Source of the DNA: Amaurobius ferox
Lineage: Eukaryota > Arthropoda > Arachnida > Araneae > Amaurobiidae
Direction of reading: 5' to 3'
Length of the DNA stretch: 64,000 nt
NCBI GenBank assembly: GCA_951213105.1
Contig: OX578133.1
Coordinates: 137,621,203 to 137,685,202, forward strand
Shown here in pieces: positions 34,022 through 45,295 of the stretch (its first letter is position 1; every line of letters begins with the position of its first letter). A program made the position numbers and the translations under genes. The notes under the pieces are model-generated. The model did not search any database. It saw only the letters and a list, made by a program, of their open reading frames with translations, and was not told the DNA's origin.

Positions 34022-34544
34022 TATTTCGAACTTTATCGTTTAATATGTATATCTGAAAATGCAATGAAGTTACAAATCTCTAAATGAAAAGAAGCGAAAT
34101 GAGCCAGAGGGAGTACGTTGTTGGTTTTGTTCAGTTGAGTATGGATGTACGAATTTTCATAAATGCATTACTACTCGTATTTGGCAACATGCAGTGTTTT
34201 ATTAACAAATTATTTTGCTTTTAACTAATGAATAGTTTAGTTTTAAAAAATATTAGTTCTTACTTATATACATGTCTTATGTATCTGCTACGTAAATAGA
34301 TGTTGGGTGTAAAAGAAACCCCTGTTATAAAATATAACCATGTTCTATAAGGTTATCAACCGTATCGCCCACTGCATCACAATGAGTCTGCTTAGTGATA
34401 ATGAAGTGAAGTTTCTGGGGCCGAGAATCAAAGGGAAATAAAAAATCTCGCACCTCAGTTCAAGTTCAAGTGTAATTCAAAGAAATGGGTGAAACTAATT
34501 CTAGTTCGCTATAGTAAGCAATATTTGCTTAGGTGTATTAAACA
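34022..34544. other. Unassigned sequence upstream of copia relic
   Basis: It may include the 5' LTR and leader of the copia element (for example TGTTGGGTGTAAAAGAAACC at 34301), but no matching 3' LTR was found, so this is not called. Confidence 0.3.
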
Positions 34545-35300
34545 ATGCAAAGTGAAAAACATATATACGTTTTCTTTTTAATGGAAGGAGGTTGTTTGAA
34601 ATTTATAGAAGGTGGCGATCCAGTTTTTGTTAAAAGTGCTTGTGAAAAAGAGAAAAATAAATTTGTATCGAGGAATGCAAAAGCTTATTCTTCGACCTAT
34701 CGGGGCGTTAAAAGGCAGTTTCAGGACGTTAAAAGGTAGTTTCTAACACGACGGATGGGAACGAGGCTTGGAAGGTATTGAAGTAAAATACTGAACCGGC
34801 ATCAAGAGCTAGTCTGGCAGGATTATTGGATGAGTTTTATGGATCGCGTTTCCATGAAGATGAAACAATAGGATTAGTTTGTAAACATGTAAGACAGAAA
34901 CGTCTTTTGATGGAAGAAGTGGGATTTGAAATACCAAAACGCTTGGTTTGCTTCCACTAAATAAGAAGATTGCCAGTTGAGTAATATGGACTTATTTAAC
35001 TTTTATATCGACTTGTGGATAAAACTAATGTAGGAAAGCATCTAGTAAGTGAATCTGGTCGTATTGTACAAAAACAGAAAGATTTAGGAGGTTATATTGT
35101 TTTAAATGAATTTGCAGTGAAAACCTCCAAACTGTCTAAATCATATTAAAGAAGTTCAAATATATAACCGAAACAGCATTAAGGAGAAAATGTACTGGGC
35201 GCAAGATATTCACAGTAATTTAATATTCACAAGAAATTGAATGTAATAGGCCCCTGTAATTTTTGTGAAGGAAAAGGACACGTTATGAAAACTTGTTACA
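34545..35300 (+). pseudogene. copia gag remnant with CCHC zinc knuckle
   Basis: Gag forms the retrotransposon particle and binds its RNA. Fragments in more than one frame read like copia gag (AWKVLK, then SRASLAGLLDEFYGSRFHED). At 35255-35296 the sequence encodes CNFCEGKGHVMKTC, a complete CX2CX4HX4C knuckle. Stop codons are frequent upstream. Confidence 0.75.
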
Positions 35301-35472
35301 CATGGAAAAACCAATATCAAGGGAGCATAAATTTGCCAATTATGATGCTAAATGGAAGTCAAGCATGAGAAACTCGCAAAATGCATTCTATTGTGAAGTT
35401 AATCTAGACCCTAGTTCGTCAAAAGTCAAAGCGATTCCCCTTCAATGGAAGACAGTGCCAAACTGGAAAAAT

Positions 35473-35560
35473 GGCTGATTGAATCAACGGCAACATCTCA
35501 TTTCTGCATTAATAGAGAATAGTTCAATAGTTATCAAGAAATAACTCCAGTTAAAGGTAT
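35473..35560 (+). pseudogene. copia protease remnant with altered active site
   Basis: WLIESTATSHFC corresponds to the usual WLIDSGATSHMC-type active-site region of copia aspartic proteases. The catalytic Asp is replaced by Glu and the following Ser-Gly by Ser-Thr, so the enzyme would be inactive even without the surrounding stops. Confidence 0.7.
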
Positions 35561-35879
35561 GGTTGGTGACTGTATTAACGAAATCATAGGAAAAGGTGAG
35601 ATCATTTTTATATTTATTAAAGATTGGGATCAATATAGTGAAGTGTGTTTACAAAAAATTTTGCAATCACCTGAGTAGAAATTTTATTTCTGGTCTTTGC
35701 TAAATTTAAAACAGAATGTAGAAATGATAAACTAGTTTTTAATACTAACGAAAGGATTATTTTTTCCACGGCGAATATAATAAGGAAAATTTATATAGGT
35801 TATGGTTTGCCGAATAAACCCAAAATAGAAATATGTACCATGTACATCGAAATGAAAAGTAGAAAATTAGCATTAGAAA

Positions 35880-36720
35880 CAGTGCATCGAAGATTTGGAA
35901 CGTCAATGTCTTATTATTAGAGAATATTAGTAAGAAATCACGAGTAAAGAGCATTGAGAATCTAGTAAGAAAATTTGATAATTGTCAGTGTTGCAAACTT
36001 GCATAGTCTATTAGGAGTTCATTGAAGGTAAATTACACACGATATACGACTAAATGTTTAAATCATGTACATATGGATTTAGGGTGTCTTGCTCCCGTAA
36101 GTTCTTTAGGGGGGAGTTGATACTATTTGTTTCTTACAGATGACTTCTCAAGGAAAGTTGTAGTTTATATGCTGAAAAGAAAAAAGGTTTTGAAAAGTTT
36201 AAACAGTATGTCGTGGAAATCGAAAGGGAACTCGGTCTTCAAGTAAAATGCATAAGAAAAGATAATGACTTTGAGTTTTATTCCAAAGAATTTGAAAATT
36301 ATCTAAAAATATTAGGGATTACAATGGAGAGAACTTGAATGTATACAGCAGAACAAAATAGTATTGCAGAAGGATTTAATCTAACTGCTCTGGATGGGGT
36401 AAAGGTTGTGTTACAAATTAGTGGGATACAATAATGATTTTGGGCAGAAGCCCTACCGGCTTTCTTACACATAAGAAATAGATGTGAACGTTGCATCCGG
36501 ATTGTGTTCAAATGAAGTTTGGAATGGCCGAAAACATTTCAGAATTTTCGGATCATTAGCATATGTACCTATACCGAAAGTAAAAATAAAAAATTACAGC
36601 CTAGACCAAAATTGAGAATTCTAGTGGGATATACAACTTAAACCAAAGAGTACAGAGTATGGCTTCCGAAAGACAGAGATAAAGTTGAAACTGGTCATGT
36701 ATATATTGTAAGACGTGCTA
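35880..36720 (+). pseudogene. copia integrase remnant
   Basis: A zinc-binding half-motif (CQCCKLA) precedes the core. The three acidic residues are present: Asp in HVHMDLG (36076), Asp in IRKDND (36261) and Glu in AEGFN (36369), giving D-35-E spacing for the last two. The first Asp is in a different frame from the others because of a frameshift near 36190. A downstream block ends YRVWLPKDRDKVETGHVY, as in copia integrase C-termini. Confidence 0.85.
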
Positions 36721-37189
36721 ACGGTATAGAAACGGTATAACGAAAAGAAAGAAAAGTTCAGAATGCATCACTAGAATATTCTGAAATGTGTATATCTCTT
36801 GGAGAAGGAACCCTGATTTTTAGATGTTAGTAACGCCAGACGATAAATCTAATGTCTAAGATTCGGCCCTACTGAAATGCAATATTTCCGATTTCACAAT
36901 AAATAAGGTTAAACGCAAAGAACGTCCTCGTATCAATGTGTATTATTTTATACCAGATAACGTTAAATTAAAATCTAAAAACGATATAAAAAAATATTGC
37001 TAGAGTAAAAGCATTGAAAACGATCCAGCATTACTTTCATTTACGACGAAAGTTCAAGAAGCACCTTATCGAGTTCTAGTGCAAGAAGCTCAGAAGAACA
37101 ATTTAGAAACAGGAAATGAAAATAATTTAATGTTTTAAGAATCGTCTTAATATTTACACGATAAAGTATATAGTATCGAAATACCTAAT

Positions 37190-38100
37190 GATTTTCAGGA
37201 AACGCAGATCCTACCTGAGAAGAAGGGATCCAACAAAGCTGAAATAGAAATACTTGAGAATGTTTGGTAATTAGTTGATCCATCTCTCAACGCTAAAATA
37301 ATTGGAAGACGTTGGGTTTACACAGTGCAATGTCACAAAGAGATTAGAATCAAACGATTTAAAGCTCGCCTTCAGGGTTATTCTGAAATTTTTGCCTCCA
37401 GTAGTGAAGTATTTCATTTATCCTATTTGTCTCAAATTTCGGCTGCAGTCATGAGCAAGCAGGTGTGAAATCTGCTTATTTATATGGTAATTTAAATGAA
37501 ATTACATACATGTACCAATCTCAAGAGTTTGAAGCCAAAGGTGAAGAAAATAAGGTATGTCTTTTAAGAAAAGCTATCTATAAATTACACCAATCCGACC
37601 GAGAATGGAACATTATATTGCATAAGATCTTTTAATTTTTAGAATTTAAAAACTAAATTGGTGAAATTGCGTGTATAATCTTAATAGCAACGTTGTCGTT
37701 TTGATTTATGTTGATCACATGATACGTATGGGTGAAATTCAAAGTGATAAATTTATGAAAGATTGATAAATTTATAAAAACCATTGAATCTAAATTGATG
37801 TCAAAAGACAAGATAAAATAAAGAATTTGTTAAGAAAGACATGGTTGCACCTATCAGCACCAAAAACCTATTAACAGATTAACAGTACGCTTTTGGGGAT
37901 TACCAAAATCTAATGTAAATTTACCTTTTAAAGTTGGGTACTCTGTACTTTCAAAATGGACAGAAAACGAAATATCTGAAATTTCAGTATAGAACATTAA
38001 TAGGTTGTTATCATTTCTGGCTAATAGAAGTAGACCAAATATTTGTGTTTTGTAAATGTTATGCCATAGTACAGTAACGGTTATACGTTTCAACATTGAA
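37190..38100 (+). pseudogene. copia reverse transcriptase remnant
   Basis: IIGRRWVYTVQ and RFKARLQGYSEIF match the start of copia RT, followed by LIYGNLNEITYMYQSQEFE and VCLLRKAIYKLHQSDREWN. The usual block between KARL and the AFLYG motif is shortened. The active-site YVDD is YVDH (37707-37718). A later LLSFLANRSRPNICVL matches the connection before RNase H. There are multiple stops. Confidence 0.85.
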
Positions 38101-38160
38101 AAATTATTGTAGATATTATGAACTATGTTTTTAATACAAGGGATTTCAAAATAGATCTAA

Positions 38161-39077
38161 GAAGTTTTTCTGTATCTAAGTTGCAACCATATTTCGATGC
38201 AAATTCGAGATCTAATTTGACTGACAAGATTTCAGTTTCTGAATTTATAGCATTGTTGAGAAAATTGTACACACACACAAGTCCATGTTAGAATAAAAAA
38301 TATATTTACGATTGCCATATTTAAGTAAATACTGTTATATTTAATTGTGGTTCACACAAATTTATGCATTTTACTTCGTAGTTGTAGTTGATCACCTATA
38401 CATTTCCCGCATTAAATTGCACAAATAGAATAGTGAAAAATGTAAACTTCGATAATAAAGTGATGGATTTAAAACTATATCCAAAGCTCATTAATATCAG
38501 CCAGCTATAACTTTCATTTATCAGTGTATTAAGAATCATTTTGAATCATGAAATCCTCAAATCATTTACACTTTTGATTTGCATCAGTAACACTTCATGA
38601 AATATTCTGAAAATGTTTCTAGTAGTTACTGCAAATGTACTGTTCTTTTACTTTTAAATAAAGTGATTATTTGCGTGTGTAAAATGCTTTTGAGTCATGT
38701 TGAATGTCAAAGATATTGTCGCGTGTTCTAATTCCCAAAAACCAATTTTTAGCATTCTTTTAGTTTGTCGTTTGGTCAATCAGAGTAAAACTGATGAAAT
38801 CGCGTTCTCTCTAAACCTACTTCACCTATTGAAACCAAATTTGCTACTAATTTAAAATATTGCATGAAGGTGGAAGGAAAATCTTGTTAAACAACTACCC
38901 GTACCATGCGCAGTATGAGTATGAGGATTTTACACTAAATTGCGATATCTTGGATACTTCTCAATCTTTTGACACTAATTTTTACTACAATTATAGAACA
39001 GAATGTTACGAGTCTACAAAAATCACCATTATTTTCACAAAAGCCTGCAAGAGTCATGCTCATTACATTTGTAAGTA
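38161..39077. other. Unannotated AT-rich sequence
   Basis: No gene or ordered repeat recognised. The 99-codon ORF 38860-39159 runs into the mariner relic and has no recognisable domain. Confidence 0.45.
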
Positions 39078-39598
39078 CGAGGGTGGTTCAAAAAGTAAGG
39101 TAACAAGTCCTGTGAGAGAAAAGATTTATTCACGAAATCAAAGAGATACACAAAGTTAGCAAGGCACTGGTACATATTATTTTTCCACATAGTCATCATA
39201 GTTGTCGAAGCATTTGTTCCATCGGTAAACCAATCTATCGAAACCGGCATAGAAGAAATCAGGGTCCAGGAGTCGTTGAGGGAGCAGTCGTTGAGGGAGC
39301 CACTCAACGACTGCTTCCTGAACTTCGGCATCTGTTGTGAAATGGCGACCTGCCAGGTGCTTCTTCAACGGTCCGAAGAGATGAAAATCGCTAAGTGCGA
39401 GAACCGGGCTGTAGGATGGGTGTTCCAGTACATTCCTTCGGAAACACTGTACCAAATCACGTGTAACCGAGGTCGTATGCTGTCAGGCGTTGTCGTGCAA
39501 CAACACGGCAACTTATCTATAGACATGGAATTTAATTCGCACGCCGAATTTGTGCACCTGTGAGAGCTCTTGTTACCTTACTTTTTGAACCACCTACG
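39078..39598 (-). mobile_element. Internally deleted mariner element
   Basis: Terminal inverted repeats GAGGGTGGTTCAAAAAGTAA (left) and TTACTTTTTGAACCACC (right) bound 521 bp, whereas autonomous mariners are about 1.3 kb. TA precedes the left end but TC follows the right end, so one target copy is mutated. The minus strand encodes only the last third of a mariner transposase. The missing N-terminal and central part means the element could move only if another element supplied transposase. Confidence 0.9.
39177..39515 (-). pseudogene. mariner transposase C-terminal remnant
   Basis: The minus strand reads LLHDNA, a stop, then QHTTSVTRDLVQCFRRNV, followed by SDFHLFGPLKKHLAGRHF and a C-terminus FYAGFDRLVYRWNKCF. 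The second catalytic Asp (HDNA) and third Asp (SDFHLF) are present. An in-frame stop lies just after HDNA. A 15-bp tandem duplication adds an extra LPQRL near the end. The DNA-binding domain and first catalytic Asp are deleted. Confidence 0.9.
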
Positions 39599-39599
39599 T

Positions 39600-40415
39600 C
39601 TTTTATAATAACATTGAAACTACTCAACCGATTAGAATGAAATTTGGTGCAAATTTAGACTGTTGTTACTATGAAAACAACATCTCTGTTGTCTACATAC
39701 TGATCCGTGTTCAGCGGACTCATACCAAAACCTTGATATGTGAGCCGTTCTTAAATAAGGTTAAATTAGCATAAAGTAACCAATGCGTCAATATCAAAAA
39801 TGGTAGAGCAACTATAATTTATCAAAAGTGTATAAACAAGTTCTCGAGATAAAATATGTAAAAATCATTGTGAATTGTGTGTATCTTAAATCAGTATTTA
39901 TTCACATAACTTAATTTCATACGATCAAACTTTGTGCCACAATGTATATGAACTAAGAGAGATAGCATAGTAATTAAATAAAATTTTATTAATTATCTTT
40001 TAAGTAGAAGCCTGCTCAACATCCCTCTCCGTTCAAAAAATACAGTATTCCCCACTTAAACTCTTCAAGACAGTGTATCCGCTTAAAAACTTTTCAAGAT
40101 AATGTATCCGCTTAAAGAAGTTATCTTTTCATAAGAATGAAAACTCATTAAAAATTCTTTTATTTTTCTCTATAGCGATATTTAGGGGATAAACTTTGCC
40201 ATAGCATTAGTTTCGTGCATATTGTGTTAAAAATTGTTTCACTTTCACAATTCCAGGATAGTTAGTGCGTGCCTCTAAGTCCAACACGCTATTCTATCGA
40301 TATACTTAACAGCAAACGCTAGTCCTCTTTGTATCTTTATGGAGCTATTATAAAAATGTAGTTAACAAGAATAATAAAGAACTCTCTGAAGTCTAAATGT
40401 AAAATAATAATTATT
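39600..40415. other. Unannotated AT-rich sequence
   Basis: No gene is supported. A block near 39615-39665 (CCGATTAGAATGAAATTTGG) resembles common arthropod repeat text but has no second copy clear enough to call here. Confidence 0.4.
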
Positions 40416-40490
40416 TATTCCCTAATAATTTATTTGTTTCTATTCCCTAATAATTTATTTGTTTCTATTCCCTAATAATTTATTTGTTTC
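40416..40490. repeat. Three perfect 25-bp tandem units
   Basis: A 25-base unit beginning TATTCCCTAATAATTTATTT occurs three times without change at 40416, 40441 and 40466. Confidence 0.97.
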
Positions 40491-40546
40491 ATTGAGCATA
40501 ATTTCAAAATACAAGCTGCGATGCCTGCAGCTAGCGGTCGTTTTTC

Positions 40547-40606
40547 ATAGATCTCACATTTTTTAGTGGGGATTAAAAAAGTCGGCGATAAAAATGTGAG
40601 ATCTAT
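40547..40606. repeat. Perfect 17-bp inverted repeat (hairpin)
   Basis: ATAGATCTCACATTTTT (40547-40563) and its exact complement AAAAATGTGAGATCTAT (40590-40606) flank a 26-base loop. This could be the centre of a small foldback; no other role can be assigned. Confidence 0.85.
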
Positions 40607-40879
40607 ACAAAAATAAGCTTCCAAAAATAATAACCAAACCTTTATTTAGCAGCTACAGATGGCTATAGATGCGCCTGCTAAGCGAGTGTATGTCTTGTGC
40701 GGTCGGTTATACGAACAGCTCGCAATTTACGGTAGACACCAAGATCTACATAATCTTATTTTTTCTGTTTTGTCTGTGTAAAAAAATATATGAGCTCTTT
40801 TATTTAATTCATAACATAGATTATTTTGCTAATTTCGTGTAAAAAATATTACGAAATATAATCGTCATTTTTGACTATA

Positions 40880-41130
40880 TTTTCAATATTTGGTTACGCT
40901 TTTAAGCATTTGTACACTTTTATAATATATGTCCAAATTTGGTTACAATTTAGATAATTATCTACTTTTATAAAATACGTTCAATATTCGGTTACACTTT
41001 TTAAACATTTGTTTACATTTGTAAAATACGTTCAATATTTGTTTACACTTTTTTTATCAATTGTTAGCATTTATAAAATATGTTTAGTATTTGGTTACAT
41101 CTTTTGAATAATTGTACATTTCTTATGCTG
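40880..41130. repeat. Degenerate ~60-bp tandem repeat, about four units
   Basis: TTTGGTTAC, then TTTTAA(G/A)CATTTGT, then TTTATAAAATA(T/C)GT and (C/T)AATATT recur about every 60 bp. Confidence 0.75.
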
Positions 41131-41149
41131 TAAACTTATACATACATTA

Positions 41150-41975
41150 CATTCTTTTTAATTCATATTGAGTGTTGTATCCGTCCTAAAACCACTTTAT
41201 TTTTGCTTAAATTCTGTGCATCTACATACTGAAACAACGCAATGACAATATATTTGAGTTTAAATGCTCATCTAAATTTGATTATTTCTACAACGAAGCC
41301 TATTTTTCACCTATGTAAAATGTAAACAGCAAAATATATAGAATGAGTTGTATTAGAATTCCTGTATTTTTTTAACACAAAATAATTTCGTCCATGGAGT
41401 CTGCATGGCTGATATGAATGAAATATTAATTGATTTCATAAAGAGAAGGACGATTTTTTTCAATGAAGTTTCAAGCATAGAGTTTAATTTTTTGTAGCTC
41501 CATGGTCTTAAACAAAATGTTTAAATAAAATAAATTATTATAGCATTGTGATGAATGAAATGAATGGGAGAAAGTTATGAATGAAATCCTGTTTTTATAG
41601 AGAGATCCAGGCGTGTTATTTTTCTATGACGTCATTTGAATTAGTTGTTTTCGATGAAGTTTTCAAATATAATAAATTATCGTAGTATTATGATAATTCT
41701 AAAACTATTACCGAGGAATGTATAACATTTTAGAGATGTTTAAACCAGGCAATTTATATTTTAATGCCGTCATTTGAATGAAGTTCATTTTCTTCGATGA
41801 AGGTTTAAGTTTTCAAATATAATAAATTAATGCAGTATTGTGATAAGTTTCAAAATATTACCGAGGAATGTATTGCATTTTAGACTTGTTTAAATAAAAT
41901 TGCAGTGGAGTTGGAAAGTGTTTCATAATCAATGCTTTAAGCATGATTGATCTTTCTTGTTCTTTCATGCTTAAG
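41150..41975 (+). repeat. Dispersed repeat R4, copy 1
   Basis: It starts near AATTCATATTGAGTGTTG, then TCCGTCCTAAAACC, and ends CATAATCAATGC..GCATGATTGATC. Copies in the same orientation lie at 43960-45295, 51955-53275 and 54555-55255. The unit contains several GATGAAGTTTTCAAATATAA-type internal repetitions. It is non-coding. Confidence 0.8.
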
Positions 41976-43959
41976 TTTTGGATACCACCATATTGAATGG
42001 ACGGTAAAATGTTATTCAAATTACTTTAACATAGTCTGATTTATGTAAGATTTCTGTTTTCACATTTTTCTGTGCTGAATTGAATGTTTTCGTTGAGATG
42101 CACTTATTCAATTACAAAAAATAATTAAAAGAAATTTAACAAAACTGAGCAAATAATAATAAATCACGACTTTAATGTCTTTACAATGAATTTATTTAAA
42201 CTTAAAATTAGATTCATAAGAATGTTTTCAATATTAAAAATATTTTCGTATTTTTCATTTATTAGCATTACCTATTTTCAGCTCTTCTACTAAAGTACGC
42301 ACAGTAGCAACTTTAACAAATTCAAATAGGTGATAACACTGTTAAAGACTTTAAATTAAGTATCCTTTAACATGTATTATCAGCTGAAACATTAATCAAA
42401 CCGGTATCATTCAAGAGCTGAGAACGCTTCACAACATTTTTTCTCTACCATAAGTATCTCTTATCTTTGGTTTTGCTTGACGCAACTCGATGATGTATAA
42501 CAAAAATTTAGACTCTTCGAAAATGTCCAACTGAATAAAAAATACTCAGTTTTTATTGTTTGAATGGTGTGTGACACTTTATGCATTTTATCTTTAGAAA
42601 ATTTAATGCGCAAATAACATTCTAATAGGAATATTAATAACATTGTACTTTATGGAGGCCTTTCATGGTGTTCATGTTAACAATATTTAAATTATTCAAC
42701 ATATATTTTTGAAGTATTTATATTATTAGAAAACTGGTACCTATTGTTATATTTTATCTGCTACTTTTCTTCGAAATATGTTTGATGTCAAAGGCTTACA
42801 GAACAGAAGATATTCCCTTCCATTTTATTTCTTCTAAAATTGTTTTCTATAACAAAATTGAATGTATCCCTGTTTTGAATAAAATTGGGTTTCATATTCC
42901 TCAGTACTCAACTAGGACTCTGAGTTTATTTGTTGAAAGGAAATGTATTACTAATATTGGTTGTTATTGTGTCATTAATAACTTTTAGAAACTTTGCAAT
43001 TGCTTTCCTAATAATCAGGAATGTTTTTATAATCACCCGCAAGTGCTTTTAAAGTAGGACTTTTAATTTATTTTACAATATTTTTATCTGTATATTTTTT
43101 ATTTAATTTCATCTTACAAGCTATCACTGGGACTAACCTTTAGTTTGCATTCTTTTAAGTAAATAAAAATAATAATAAATAAATAAATTTTCTAAAATTC
43201 TTGCCGTGTATTATCAGAATTAGTTTTATATTTAAGTTAGTATGCAAAAATTTGTGGAAATTAATCCTTATTATCAATCACTTGAATTATATTTAATCTC
43301 TTCATGGGTTTTAAAGAAAATCATACCCGTATATTCACATTTCATAAATAGTTAATAAAAGTATGTCATAAAATATGCGTAAAAGATATAATGTAAATAT
43401 GTTGTTATTTCATTCTGTACTAAGATAAGAGTATTATGCAAATAGCTCTTAGTTTGTGCATAATTTAAATGTTGACTCATGCATTCATTGATGGTAAATT
43501 ACATGCGATGATAGAATCATCGTTTTGTAATTTATATATGCACTGTATTTTAGCAAAATTGATAAAAATAGTTTATTGTATATCATATTAAATATGAGAT
43601 ATACGTTCATGTATTAGTAATACAACAGTTTAACTAATATATGAGATGTTTAGCTTTGACTTCACTTTTATGATGTTTACATTTTCTTTATTCCTTATAT
43701 ATAGTACTTATCAGATAGGTCTTTAAAAAAAATCACCCGGTGTTCGTAGCCATGGCCTTGTCCTAGACATATCTTAAAATGCGTCGATAAAATTTATATT
43801 TATAAGCATTTCCTTATTATTTAAATTGAAAAAAAATTAATACAAATCGTCTGCTGTATGAACTTATTTGGTTTAATTCCATTGCTTAGCAACATGATAT
43901 CACTTTTCTTCAAATTTGCGTGAAAAATATCGTTTGCATAATGCTACCTCTATGGGAAA
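41976..43959. other. Unannotated AT-rich sequence
   Basis: No gene or structured repeat is supported before the next R4 copy. Short ORFs at 42461-42643 and 42782-42988 lack recognisable features. Confidence 0.45.
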
Positions 43960-45295
43960 TTTGTTTTAAACATTTTACAACATAGTTGAAAATTGTTTAT
44001 GACTTTTTTTATTCTGTCTGTCTGTCTGTTCGTTCGCACGATAATTGCCGAAAATGACTTTATTAAAATGAAATTTTAGTGTGCTATTGAGAGGGTCCGT
44101 GGGATATATGGGAATGTAAATGAATAATATCACCGAATTCGTTTTGGATTGAACCCAGGTTGGAAAAATGAGATACATTGAACCCTATGGAACCTAATAA
44201 CTCAAGCACTTTTTAAGCGAATTTAAAATTCACAAACTGCTTTGGAAAATTTAGTAAATATTCAAATTATCCCATAAAATATATAAAAAAATTTCAGCAA
44301 AATATGTTCGGTAGTTTTTTAAATAAAAATAAAAATAATAATTGCACACATATTATATGAAAAGATCACGTGACCCACTTCAAAATAAAATATGGCATCC
44401 ATCTTGTATCAAAATCGTGATTTTTGAAGTTCCTTTTAATTTATATTTAGTGTTGCATCCGTCCAAAAACCGCTTTGCATTTTTATTTTTTCTGTGCATA
44501 TATACTGCGCTAACGCAATTACAATATTTTAGAGTTTAAATGATCATCAAACTTTGATCATTTCTACAACGAAGCCTAACTTTCACGTATGGAGAATGTA
44601 AACACATCAAGCTGTAATATGAGTTGTATATGAATTGCTGAATTTTTAACGCAAAATTATTTAGCTCTGGAGTCTGCAATACAGCTGATATGATTGAAAC
44701 ATTTATTGATTTTAGACAGAGAAGCAGACGATTCAATATTATTGCCTTTTTGCTGAAGTTTTAAGCATGGAGTTAGAAAGTAATTTTAGCTCCATGGTTT
44801 TACGTTTATAAGTAAAATAAATTATTGTAGTATTGAAATGATTTTAAAAATATCGCCGCTGAATGAAAGGAATGGAAAAAAATTTGTGAATGAAACATTC
44901 ACTGCTTTTATATAGAGAGCCAAGCGATTTATATTTCGATGACGTTATTTGAATAAAGTTCATTCGTTTTCGATGAAGTTTTCAAATATTATAAATTATT
45001 GTAGTATTGTGATAATTTTAAAAATATCACCACTGAATGTATCGCATTTTAGAGATGTTTAAATAAAATTGCATTTCAGTTGGAAAGTGATTCATAATCA
45101 ATGCTTTATGCATGATTGATCTTTCTTGTTTATTAATATCTCGATATTTCCTGGTCTGAAAAACTCGATGCATGGACTAAATTTTAAGTGAGGCTATTTC
45201 AGAGCTACTCATAAAATTTCATGAAATTCAATGCAGCCGTTCTCCCGTGATGATGACACACACACACAGACATATTTTCAATTTTATTTATATAG
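43960..45295 (+). repeat. Dispersed repeat R4, longest copy
   Basis: The left part (ACAACATAGTTGAAAA, GTTTATGACTTT, a TCTG run) is shared with 51955 onward. The middle matches 41150-41975. The right end continues to GCAGCCGTTCTCC, an AC run and TTTATTTATATAGATT, which may be the true 3' terminus. There is no coding capacity. The repetition of whole modules suggests a non-autonomous element of about 1.3 kb. Confidence 0.75.

Larger units (their letters stand above)
34545..38160 (+). mobile_element. Decayed Ty1/copia retrotransposon
   Basis: Gag, protease, integrase and reverse transcriptase follow one another in the order typical of Ty1/copia (integrase before RT). All are interrupted by stop codons and frameshifts. 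Recognisable landmarks are a CCHC zinc knuckle at 35255, a protease-like ESTATSHFC at about 35484, integrase D,D-35-E residues between 36076 and 36371, and RT text from 37200 with the catalytic box altered to YVDH at 37707. LTRs and primer-binding site could not be identified. The copy is old and cannot transpose on its own. Confidence 0.9.

Noticed and set aside
34301..34380. 5' LTR start of the copia relic (TGTTGGGTGTAAAAG)
   Set aside because: No matching copy was found downstream of 38160, so an LTR cannot be claimed.
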